Shown: positions 54,301-60,753 of the stretch, one piece after another
Numbering within the stretch: the stretch's first letter is position 1
How the letters are laid out: every line of letters starts with the position of its first letter
Origin: Flavobacteriales bacterium
GTDB taxonomy: Bacteria > Bacteroidota > Bacteroidia > Flavobacteriales_F > PHOS-HE28
Assembly (NCBI GenBank): GCA_020635655.1
Contig: JACJZI010000002.1
Span: 280,318-344,317, forward strand
Length of the DNA: 64,000 nt
Direction of reading: 5' to 3'
The notes under the pieces: model-generated
Databases searched by the model: none
What the model was told of the DNA's origin: nothing
Seen by the model: only the letters and a program-made list of their open reading frames with translations
Program-made: the position numbers and the translations under genes

Positions 54301-56580
54301 GCGACCATCACGGTCGACGTGCTCGAGGGGCCCAACGCAGGGTGCCCGGGCGGGGTGAACATCTGCAGCAACGTGGACCCGTTCCCCATGTTCCCCTTGA
54401 TCGGTTGCTCTCCGGACGGAACAGGGACCTGGAAGGACCCGGATGGCAACCCGCATGCCGCTGACTTCGATCCGAGCATGGATCAATCCGGTGGATATGT
54501 CTACCTCGTGCCGGCCATCGGCAATTGTCCCGCGGACTCCGTGGTGGTGACCATCCAGGTCCAACAAGCACCGTTCGCCGGTGACGATGTGCCCTTGTCC
54601 GTCTGCTCCAACAGCAATACCGTGGACATGTTCACATTGCTCGTGGGCGCTGATCCTGGCGGTTATTGGCGTTTCAGCGGCACCAACCATGTGTCGACGT
54701 ACAACCCGGCGATCGACAATCCCGGCGCTTACGACTATCATGTGTCCGGGGCACCCTACTGCCAGGAGGATGTGGCGACGGTGCTCGTCACCGAGAACCC
54801 AGCGGTGCATGCCGGTGGGGATGGTGCTGCGATTGTTTGCTCAAGCGCCACGTCCTTGGACCTGTTCGGGCTGCTGTCCGGAAGTCCGGACCAGGGTGGT
54901 CAATGGCTCGATCCGGACCTGGTGATGCACGGGCCGGCTTTCGTTCCGGCAATGGATGAAGGAGGCTCCTATACCTATGTGGTCCAAGGACAGGGTGTCT
55001 GCGTGAACGACTCCGCCATCGTGGATATCGACCTGACCATCGCGCCGAACGCAGGGGGGGGCGTCACCATCGATGTCTGCTCCACTGAAATGGCGGTGGA
55101 CCTCTTTGCCGAGCTCACGAACGACCCGGATACCATCGGATACTGGGTCGACGTGGATATGACGCAGGCGCTCACCGATTCGCTCTTTGATGCCACCATC
55201 CCGGGTGAGGGCCAGTTCGACTTCCTGTATGTCGTGCCGGGTTCCGGTCCTTGTGTGAACGACACGGCCACGGTCACGGTGAACGTTTCCAATGGCGTGG
55301 ATGTGGGCATTGGTGGAGAGGATACCATTTGTGGAGGGATCACGGACCACGACCTGTTCAATTCACTGGGCGGAACACCGGACCATGGCGGCATCTGGCA
55401 GGCCATCAACGGCACTGTGGTACCGTTCGATACGTCGCACATCGATCCATCGGCACTTCTTCCTGGGACGACCATCGGATTCACGTACACGATCACTTCC
55501 GCGGCCTGCGGCGACGTGTCCACACAGGTGGTCCTGACCATTGCGGACTATCCCGATCCGGGCATGGGCGGCACCTTGAACGTCTGTTCCGATGGGGATC
55601 CACTCGTTCTGTTCCAGGAGCTCGGGGGCACACCCGACCAAGACGGGGCCTGGACCGGCCCGGACGGCTCTCCGCATGGTGTCACCTTCGATCCGTCCAC
55701 GGACCCACCTGGTGAGTATGACTACACGGTACCCGGGGTGGCTCCCTGTGCGGACAGCACCGCCACACTGTTGATCATGGTGAACGACCCTCCCTATGCG
55801 GGCGCGGACAGTAGTGTGGTGGTATGCAACGTGGAGAACGCCTATGACCTCTTTTACGCAGTGGGGGGAGGGGCTCCTGCCGGGGGCGATTGGTCCGAAC
55901 CGCAACCGACCGGAGCATTGTACGACGGCTCGTTGCTCGATGCGACATTGTTGATGCCCGGCACCTATCCGTTCGACTATGCAGTATCGGTACCCGGGTG
56001 TGGTTCCGCCTCCGCAGAGGTCACGGTGAACGTGGTCGATGGCGTGCAGGTCGGGGACCTTACCGCGACCTGCAATGAACAGGACCGCACCTATGTGGTC
56101 ACCTTCGTGATCACCGGTGGTGATCCGGCCGGTTATTCCGTGGATGGGTTGGCAGGTGTGCTGAGCGATGTGCCACCCTACACGTTCATCAGCGATCCCC
56201 TGTTCACCGGTCAGAGCTATCTGGCCACGGTCGATGATGATCAACATTGCACTCCGCAACAGGTGAACGGGTCGACCCCCTGTGAATTCGCGACCGATGT
56301 ATTCGTTCCCGAGGCGTTCTCACCCAACGGGGATGGCATCAACGAAGCATTCACCATCCCCGGCATCGAGGGCTATCCCAACAACACGATCACCATATGG
56401 AACCGTTGGGGCGACGAGGTGTTCGCAGGTTCCGGCTATGACAACCGCACGGTGGTATGGAGCGGCACATCGACCGATGCATTGCTCCCAGGTGATCTGC
56501 CGGCGGGCACTTATTTCTACATCCTGGACCTGGGCAACGGCAAGGACCCGATCAAGGGCTATGTCTTCCTGAACCGATGA
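48307..56580 (+). CDS. Giant T9SS type B adhesin with CUB-like domain and 30 repeats (2757 aa)
   Basis: Signal peptide about 1-33 (GAIPALLSLGLCQAPAHAQ). A CUB-like domain at about 37-150 (CAGAMFDSGGAGGNYGNNEN, ALEIHDGPTSAAPLIATGSL, CLTFVWTSD). About 30 repeats of roughly 81 residues follow (about 154-2580), with the pattern APNAGxNxxITVCSxDxPFDLxxxLGGxPDxGGxWxGP...PGxYxYxVxGxxPCxxxxAxVTV. Each carries two conserved cysteines. A C-terminal type B sorting domain spans about 2660-2757 (EAFSPNGDGINEAF, WNRWGDEVFAGSGYD). I set the start at ATG 48307, which gives a normal signal peptide and lies just after a good promoter box; the frame is open from 48202. Likely a surface adhesin; the ligand is unknown. 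The stop overlaps the next PorP/SprF start (ATGA). Confidence 0.94.
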   Translation: MLERRTTIGTKNWAGAIPALLSLGLCQAPAHAQTYVMGNATWETCAGAMFDSGGAGGNYGNNENFTATLCPTGGAGSGPLSSITFTQWNVAGVLDALEIHDGPTSAAPLIATGSLLNSLAGQTFTATGASGCLTFVWTSDPTLVSAGWRAEIRTGPSAGSNNAITLCNTGAPVNMTSQLLGAPDTGGQWTTPGGANHIPTFDPSTDPPGDWHYTVSGPSPCADSVATLSIAVLAAPNAGSNGSVTVCSLDPPFDLIDELGGMPQVGGTWVGPGGPSTGTYIPGTSTPGVYTYTVTGAPPCSNASAQVTVSQVTAPNPGSSRSIVVCSNDPPFSMFGQLGGTPDPGGSWSGPSPVVGGQFDPGAMSGGAYIYTVVGTPPCVSRSATLTITLRTAPNAGSSNSVDFCSNDASFSLLGQLGGTPDGNGSWTGPGGASNGTFIPGVSLPGDYIYTVVGQSPCVPATATVTVNITIAPDAGTNNTITVCSDEGPFALADSLGGTPDGGGSWTGPGGPHGPNFDPAIDDAGTYAYTVTGQGPCQDATATLQISINQAPDAGTNGLISVCSIDAPFDLIDELGGDPDLTGTWTDPNHDPFPSGSFTPGTSPPGTYTYTVPGVAPCANATSTVEVQVTLAPNAGTNASITVCSDDPNVDLFSLLGGDPDAGGTWSGPGGPHDGIYHPLTEPGGTYTYTVAGQGPCADDQASVQVTRHIAPRAGTDGTITVCSNNGPFNLLTVLGGAPMATGSWTAPGGAAFPSGQFFPGTSTPGTYRYIVTGTGPCDNDTAFATVNVVTAPNAGLNGNFTTCGNGASFALFGHLGGTPDGGGSWSFMGPHPATYMPLTDDPGVYTYTVAGMTPCANASATVFIQEVAPPDPGGNGTLTVCSTEPSTSLFAVLTGSPATGGTWSGPSAVVNGMYDPATMDDGDYSYTVTGTAPCMNASATVTVTENPAPNSGGAGSISVCEGPGQIDLFDLLVGAYDTPGVWSDDDNCGQFMPPAEVDLGGLADGTYHFTYIVAGNGNCPDAGTTVTITVVDQLNAGSNTSRTICGSQTAYNLFSALNGGPDPGGSWLDNDNTNAVTNGIFNASLVAPGTYHFTYHLDGAGGCPDDSANLTVTVVSAPSAGLHGDTLVCSNGVPFGLFSVLNGAPQGGGTWRDQSNSPHTSTYDPLIDSPQTFTYRVNGMPPCAMVTQTVTVNEQPAPNAGQNTAISVCSSDQPFDMTAAMNGAPDIGGTWTDPNSIAHSSIFDPSTDPGGVYLYTVPGLGPCNDAIKALTISKEDRPFAGNDHDTTVCDAGSAFLLEDLLGSHDGDGTWYDPGLVEFNGLFDPGTFPQGQYLYVVESMNGTCDPDTAVINVFVNPAPFAGTPNSIQWCSDGGQVDLLSLLGAADNTGTWTDPEGMPSNGTFDPTPPTPDPEGTYTYLVTGSPPCAADSATVVVDLNQAPNAGCNASIQVCSSDAPFDLFQLLGCTPQSGGNWTGPNNLPTSNLFFPGGATPSQPGTYTYHVDGPPGCDTDSAKVTVSVSQAVDAGGPGVGNATFCDPGAQQNLFLYLTGAPQLGGVWRDPNYGVHSQFFLPGTDQAGDYHYIRIGQGACVNDTATVHVAVNTQPYPGRDTTITVCDSQLQFALFPLLGPGVLSNGTWNPNTFGLYTPGNDTPGPQTYTVPGPPGCSAQSATINIIQNHQPEAGADNSLVICSSDGPVDLETLLNGAEANGEWLDPGAQLTSSIFTPGLSQPGDYSYHLDGDAPCQDDQATITIVENVQADAGIDASILLCTNGPILSLIDTLNGTPDLGGYWTGPNGLVPDGTFDPAEDAQGSYIYHVTGIAPCADDSAFVLIGVVDAPDAGTDGTMTVCLDDAAIQLIDGLEGMPELGGSWTNLDNIGTLVNGVLDATGVPEGTYSFNYSVSGSGPCANAMATLVLTIASALDAGGDASVQVCESEDQVALFPVLDGTPQTGGDWLDVDGSGGLSNATFNATIAGVGVWHFDYIISSSAACQSDTATITVDVLEGPNAGCPGGVNICSNVDPFPMFPLIGCSPDGTGTWKDPDGNPHAADFDPSMDQSGGYVYLVPAIGNCPADSVVVTIQVQQAPFAGDDVPLSVCSNSNTVDMFTLLVGADPGGYWRFSGTNHVSTYNPAIDNPGAYDYHVSGAPYCQEDVATVLVTENPAVHAGGDGAAIVCSSATSLDLFGLLSGSPDQGGQWLDPDLVMHGPAFVPAMDEGGSYTYVVQGQGVCVNDSAIVDIDLTIAPNAGGGVTIDVCSTEMAVDLFAELTNDPDTIGYWVDVDMTQALTDSLFDATIPGEGQFDFLYVVPGSGPCVNDTATVTVNVSNGVDVGIGGEDTICGGITDHDLFNSLGGTPDHGGIWQAINGTVVPFDTSHIDPSALLPGTTIGFTYTITSAACGDVSTQVVLTIADYPDPGMGGTLNVCSDGDPLVLFQELGGTPDQDGAWTGPDGSPHGVTFDPSTDPPGEYDYTVPGVAPCADSTATLLIMVNDPPYAGADSSVVVCNVENAYDLFYAVGGGAPAGGDWSEPQPTGALYDGSLLDATLLMPGTYPFDYAVSVPGCGSASAEVTVNVVDGVQVGDLTATCNEQDRTYVVTFVITGGDPAGYSVDGLAGVLSDVPPYTFISDPLFTGQSYLATVDDDQHCTPQQVNGSTPCEFATDVFVPEAFSPNGDGINEAFTIPGIEGYPNNTITIWNRWGDEVFAGSGYDNRTVVWSGTSTDALLPGDLPAGTYFYILDLGNGKDPIKGYVFLNR
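48769..56050 (+). repeat. Tandem coding repeats, 30 units of about 243 bases
   Basis: The recurring AGxNxxxxVC motif was counted at 30 positions. Some units (for example 11, 12, 22, 23 and 27) use a longer 'DNDN...NA..APGTYHFTY' variant in place of the usual TxDPGTYTYTV ending. Not related to the SprB-type units in the neighbouring gene at the motif level. Confidence 0.85.
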
Positions 56581-57500
56581 GCATCCGCGCACATCTTCTG
56601 AGCGGTGCCTTGATCATCGGATCGGCCGCGACGGTCGCCGGACAGCAGGACCCGCTGTATAGCCAGTACATGTTCAATACGCTCGCATTCGATCCGGCAT
56701 ATGCCGGAAGCGCGGATGTGTTCACGGTCATGGCCTTGAGCCGGCACCAGTGGGTGGGTTTCGAGGGCGCTCCGTCCACCCAGACCCTGGCCCTGCATAG
56801 TCCACTGCCGGTCACGAACCTGGCGCTGGGCGGTCTTGTGGTCCATGATCGGATCGGGCCCACACGGGAAACGGGTGCGTTCCTGGATATCGCCTACCGG
56901 ATCCGAACAGGGGCCGAGAGCAGACTGGCCTTTGGATTGAGCGCAGGCACGAACCTGTACCAGGCCGATCTGAGCGCGTTGCCCACTGTGGAGGAGGATC
57001 CGGCGAACGGCAACATCTCCGGGAAACTGCTTCCGAACTTCGGGTTCGGTTTGTTCTGGCATGCACCGCGCTATTACCTGGGCCTGTCCGCCCCCAAATT
57101 GCTCACCAACGAGATCATATCCTCCGATGGATCGGTGGTCACCACCGCACGGGAGGACAGGCACTATTTCCTATTGGCGGGATACGTATTCGACCTGACC
57201 CGCGATATCAAGTTGAAGCCCACCGTAATGGTCCGCGCCGTGGAGGGCGCGCCTCTTTCCATGGATGTGAACGCCAATGTGCTGTTGCGTGAAAAGCTCT
57301 GGCTCGGGGTGCTCTACCGATTGGGGAACGCGTTCGGGGTCCAATTCCAGTACCGGGTGAGCGAGCAGCTACGGGTGGGCTATGCGTTCGACCTCACCAC
57401 CACGGCCTTGGGCGCCCACAACGCCGGTACCCACGAGATCATGCTCAGTTACGATATGCGGTTCGTCAAGGGACGTACCATTTCACCGCGCTACTACTGA
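56577..57500 (+). CDS. PorP/SprF family outer-membrane protein (307 aa)
   Basis: Signal peptide AHLLSGALIIGSAATVAG, then QQDPLYSQYMFNTLAFDPAY and AGSADVFTVMALSRHQWVGF, the clearest PorP/SprF signature of the three. Then barrel strands and the ending LRVGYAFDLTTTALGAHNAG...HEIMLSYDMRF. Coupled to the 2757-aa adhesin by ATGA, and its own stop shares a base with the next start (TGATG). Expected to deliver or hold that adhesin at the outer membrane. Confidence 0.96.
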   Translation: MSIRAHLLSGALIIGSAATVAGQQDPLYSQYMFNTLAFDPAYAGSADVFTVMALSRHQWVGFEGAPSTQTLALHSPLPVTNLALGGLVVHDRIGPTRETGAFLDIAYRIRTGAESRLAFGLSAGTNLYQADLSALPTVEEDPANGNISGKLLPNFGFGLFWHAPRYYLGLSAPKLLTNEIISSDGSVVTTAREDRHYFLLAGYVFDLTRDIKLKPTVMVRAVEGAPLSMDVNANVLLREKLWLGVLYRLGNAFGVQFQYRVSEQLRVGYAFDLTTTALGAHNAGTHEIMLSYDMRFVKGRTISPRYY

Positions 57501-59704
57501 TGGTCCGGACCGATCGTTCCCGCACCGCCCTGTGCACCATCGGATTGCTGGTGTGCATGAGCACCTCGGCCCAGAGCGGCGGCGCTGACGCCCACATGCG
57601 TGCAGGGGATCAGTACTTCCAGCAGATGGCCTATTCCGAGGCGGTGAAGGAGTATGCGATGGCCGCCGATATGGGCGCGGTGAACGAACATGTGACCAAG
57701 CGGTTGGCCGAATGCAACATGGTCCTCGGGAACACGGAGGAGGCGGAACGGTGGTATGCCATTGTGGTGAAGTTCCTGAACCGTGAACCGAGGGACCTGT
57801 ACAATTATGCACAGACGCTCAAGAGCAACGGCAGATACGAGCAGGCCGAGGAATGGATGGACCGCTACCTGGCGACACTCCCTCCAGAGGGAGGACCACA
57901 GCGCAGCAACATCTCGGCATTCGTGCGCAAGTTCACGGACCAACCGGACCGGTTCACGGTGCGCGACCTGTCCATCAACACCCCCTATTCGGACTTCGCG
58001 CCGACCTGGCTGGGGGACGATCACGTGGTGTTCTCTTCGTCCCGGAAGATGTCTGTCGGGGTCAAGCGGATCGCGGCGCTGAACGGCCAGCCGTTCCTGG
58101 ACCTGTACGAGGCCGATCGGACAGGTGACGGCGATTTGACGAACGTGCGGGAACTGCCCGGCCGCGTGAACACCAAGGTGCATGAGGGGCCCGCCACTTG
58201 TAGCATCGACGGCAATACATTGTATTTCACGAGGAACGGCGCCAAGCGCGATCGTGATGGCATAGACCGGTTGGGCATCTTCCGGGCGAAGAAGGAAGGG
58301 GGCTCCTGGGGGGATGTGGACCCGTTCCTCTACAACAACACGGCCTCGAACATGGGTGATCCGGCATTGTCCCCGGACGGCCGTTATCTGTATTTCGTCA
58401 GCGACATGCCGGGCGGATATGGCGGAACCGATATCTATGTCTGCAAGGACCTGGGCGGCCAATGGGGAGAGCCGGAGAACCTGGGGCCCGCCATCAACAC
58501 TGCGTTCAATGAGGTGACCCCGTTCGTCGCTGCGGATGGCACACTCTATTTCGCTTCCGATGGCCATCCCGGGCTTGGAGGCCTGGACATCTTCGCCGCT
58601 CCCTCCGCCGGCCCTGCGACGTTCAATGCGGCCATCAACGTGGGTGCGCCGGTGAACGGCCCCAAGGACGATCTCTCCTTCATCATCGACAAGGCGGGAC
58701 GGGCCGGTTACTTCGCCAGCAACCGGCCAGGGGGCAGGGGTGATGACGACATCTATGCGTTCATCATGCATTATCCGCTGGAGCAGCGCTACCTCTGCAC
58801 GGGCACCGTGATCGATGAGGAGGACGGAGAGCCCAAGCCCGCGGTGGATGTCACCCTGCTCGACGATCATGACAACGTGATCGGCAGCACCACCACCGAC
58901 GCGCGTGGGGAATATTCGTTCGCCGTCCAGCGCGAAAAGGAGTACAAGGTGGTGGCCCGCATGAAGGGACGCTACGATGGCGAGCAGCATTTGAGCACCG
59001 AGAACATCGAGAACCAGCAGATCGTCGCACGTGACATCCATCTGGTCCCGGATGCCGGCATCTGGTTGCGTGGGGCTGTCCGGTACAAGGACCGGATCGG
59101 GTTCATACCCGGAATGACCGTCAGCGCGGTGAACCTGACGAGCTTTTTCACCGAGACCGCCACGACCGGGCCGGGCGGTGATTTCAGCTTCCGATTGCAG
59201 CCGAACGAGGAGTATGAAGTGTTGTTCGAGAAGGCCGGCTATTTCAGCTTGAGCGTGCCGGTGAACACCGCCGGGATCAAACGGGGCGTGATCGACCTGA
59301 ACCAGGCGCGGGACCTATCCTTCGAAAGGGTCGAAGTGGGCAAGCCCATCCGGCTGAAGTACGTGAACTGGAGCGGAAAGGACACCAAACTGGACCCGAT
59401 CGCGCGGACCGAGCTCGATGGACTGGTCGAGCTGATGAAGGTGAACCCGAACCTGGTCGTCGAGATCGGGGTGCATACCGATGCCCAGGGGGATGCGGAT
59501 GCGGCGATGAAGATCACCCAGAAGCGCGCCGACGCCGTGGTGGACTATCTCCGTAGCAAGGGTGTCCCGAAGGACCGGGCGATCGCCAAAGGATATGGCA
59601 GCACACGGTTGTTGAACCATTGCGTGCCGGGCGTGCATTGCACCGAGGAGGAGCATGCCGAGAACCGCCGCACCGAATACATGGTGACGGAGGTCCTTCA
59701 GTGA
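57500..59704 (+). CDS. PorE-like OmpA protein: TPR, beta-propeller, carboxypeptidase-regulatory and OmpA domains (734 aa)
   Basis: Signal peptide (RTALCTIGLLVCMSTSAQ). TPR-like helices at about 30-135 (GDQYFQQMAYSEAVKEYAMA, NYAQTLKSNGRYEQAEEWMD). PD40/WD40-type blades at about 165-425 (DPALSPDGRYLYFVSDMPGG, GGTDIYVCKDLGGQWGEPEN). A carboxypeptidase-regulatory-like domain lies at about 430-515 and a second beta region reaches about 610. The OmpA-like domain is at about 630-734 (VVEIGVHTDAQGDADAAMKI, NRRTEYMV). This domain order matches PorE, a peptidoglycan-binding periplasmic component associated with T9SS in Porphyromonas. Similar proteins often follow SprF genes in Bacteroidota. Last gene of the adhesin cluster. 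Confidence 0.92.
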   Translation: MVRTDRSRTALCTIGLLVCMSTSAQSGGADAHMRAGDQYFQQMAYSEAVKEYAMAADMGAVNEHVTKRLAECNMVLGNTEEAERWYAIVVKFLNREPRDLYNYAQTLKSNGRYEQAEEWMDRYLATLPPEGGPQRSNISAFVRKFTDQPDRFTVRDLSINTPYSDFAPTWLGDDHVVFSSSRKMSVGVKRIAALNGQPFLDLYEADRTGDGDLTNVRELPGRVNTKVHEGPATCSIDGNTLYFTRNGAKRDRDGIDRLGIFRAKKEGGSWGDVDPFLYNNTASNMGDPALSPDGRYLYFVSDMPGGYGGTDIYVCKDLGGQWGEPENLGPAINTAFNEVTPFVAADGTLYFASDGHPGLGGLDIFAAPSAGPATFNAAINVGAPVNGPKDDLSFIIDKAGRAGYFASNRPGGRGDDDIYAFIMHYPLEQRYLCTGTVIDEEDGEPKPAVDVTLLDDHDNVIGSTTTDARGEYSFAVQREKEYKVVARMKGRYDGEQHLSTENIENQQIVARDIHLVPDAGIWLRGAVRYKDRIGFIPGMTVSAVNLTSFFTETATTGPGGDFSFRLQPNEEYEVLFEKAGYFSLSVPVNTAGIKRGVIDLNQARDLSFERVEVGKPIRLKYVNWSGKDTKLDPIARTELDGLVELMKVNPNLVVEIGVHTDAQGDADAAMKITQKRADAVVDYLRSKGVPKDRAIAKGYGSTRLLNHCVPGVHCTEEEHAENRRTEYMVTEVLQ

Positions 59705-59736
59705 TCCACGTCACCCCGAACAGGGCCGGCTTGCCT

Positions 59737-59744
59737 TAATTTTG
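59737..59744 (+). promoter_or_regulatory. -7 box (TAATTTTG) for the rhodanese gene
   Basis: An exact TAnnTTTG match only four bases before the ATG at 59749. Transcription would be expected to start at, or within a few bases of, the initiation codon, giving a leaderless or nearly leaderless mRNA. Confidence 0.6.
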
Positions 59745-59748
59745 CCGC

Positions 59749-60162
59749 ATGCGATCCCCAAACGTCCTGTTCGCCGCGATGACGGGCCTTTTCATGGCCT
59801 GCTCCAGTGGTCCGGCCACCGCCCAATATGCGGAATGCGATCCCGCCACATTCCAACAAAAGCTCGAAAAGGACCCGGGCGTGCTGCTGGATGTGCGGAC
59901 CCCCGAGGAATGTGCCTCGGGCGTGATCGAAGGGGCCCGCATGCTCGACTTCACCGGCTCGGACTTCAAGACGGAATTGGCCAAGCTCGACCGTGGGACG
60001 CCGGTCTTCGTGTACTGCGCGGCTGGAGGACGCAGTTACCGCGCCTGCAGGCAGTTGCAGGAATTGGGCTTCGAGCGCATCTATGACCTGGTCGGCGGCA
60101 TGCAGGCCTGGCGGGAGGCGGACATGCCCGTCGTACCACCAGGCAATACCTCGAAGCGGTAA
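59749..60162 (+). CDS. Rhodanese-like domain lipoprotein (137 aa)
   Basis: Lipoprotein signal MRSPNVLFAAMTGLFMAC (Cys18), then a single rhodanese domain (about 30-128): VLLDVRTPEECASGVIEGAR, and the active-site loop VYCAAGGRS with catalytic Cys90. Rhodaneses transfer sulfane sulfur; exported lipoprotein forms in Bacteroidota are uncharacterised. Its last 82 bases overlap the convergent deacetylase gene. Confidence 0.92.
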   Translation: MRSPNVLFAAMTGLFMACSSGPATAQYAECDPATFQQKLEKDPGVLLDVRTPEECASGVIEGARMLDFTGSDFKTELAKLDRGTPVFVYCAAGGRSYRACRQLQELGFERIYDLVGGMQAWREADMPVVPPGNTSKR

Positions 60163-60749
60163 CCATCGCCGGCCAGACGATCCAGGACCACCGGTAGCGC
60201 GCGTCGCATCCGTGGTGCTGCTTTGATGCTGTCGTGGAACACCACGATGGAACCGCCACGGACGTTGTCCAATACGTTCCGGATGCAGCGATAGCCGTCG
60301 ATCCGCGTATCGAAATCCGCACTGAGGACATCCCACATCACGATGCGGAAGCGACCGCAAAGTGCGTGGACCTGGTCCCTGGAGATCCGACCGTACGGGG
60401 GGCGGAACAGGCATGTTCCGGTGAGCATCTGACAGAGCAGCACGCTCCTGAGATAAGCGAACGTGGACGTACGCCATCCGTTGCGGTGGTCCCAGGTATG
60501 GTTCCCCACCCCGTGCCCCTCCATCCGGATCCGCGCGAACAGGTCGGGATGCAGGGCGATGTTCCGACCGATACAGAAGAACGTGGCCTTCGCGCCGTGC
60601 CGTGCCAGGGTGTCAAGGACCCAGGGCGTGGTCTGGGGCACCGGCCCATCGTCGAAGGTGATATGAACGACCCGCCCGGCGGTGGGGATGCTCCAGGTCA
60701 GGTCCCTATACAGGGGCTTCAGGATCTCAGGCGTCCGGGTGAGGTACAC
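60081..60749 (-). CDS. Polysaccharide deacetylase family protein (NodB fold, 222 aa)
   Basis: NodB homology domain covering most of the protein. HITFDDGP (Asp33, Asp34), GHGVGNHTWDHRNGW with metal ligands His84 and His88, FRPPYGRIS, and WDVLSADFD are all present, plus GSIVVFHDS near the end. Removes acetyl groups from surface or cell-wall sugars; the substrate is unknown. GTG 60749 is the likely start, four bases after the DUF2723 stop. The 3' end overlaps the rhodanese gene by 82 bases; the last coding residues after the NodB core look non-conserved. Confidence 0.92.
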   Translation of the reverse strand: MYLTRTPEILKPLYRDLTWSIPTAGRVVHITFDDGPVPQTTPWVLDTLARHGAKATFFCIGRNIALHPDLFARIRMEGHGVGNHTWDHRNGWRTSTFAYLRSVLLCQMLTGTCLFRPPYGRISRDQVHALCGRFRIVMWDVLSADFDTRIDGYRCIRNVLDNVRGGSIVVFHDSIKAAPRMRRALPVVLDRLAGDGYRFEVLPGGTTGMSASRQACMPPTRS

Positions 60750-60753
60750 AGGG

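Noticed and set aside
38619..56050. CRISPR-like array
   Set aside because: The repeats are about 240 bases, degenerate and in frame within coding sequence; there are no short identical repeats with unique spacers and no cas genes.
57494..59041. Minus-strand open frame of 515 codons opposite the PorE-like gene
   Set aside because: Shadow of a clear multidomain protein; no start context or motifs.
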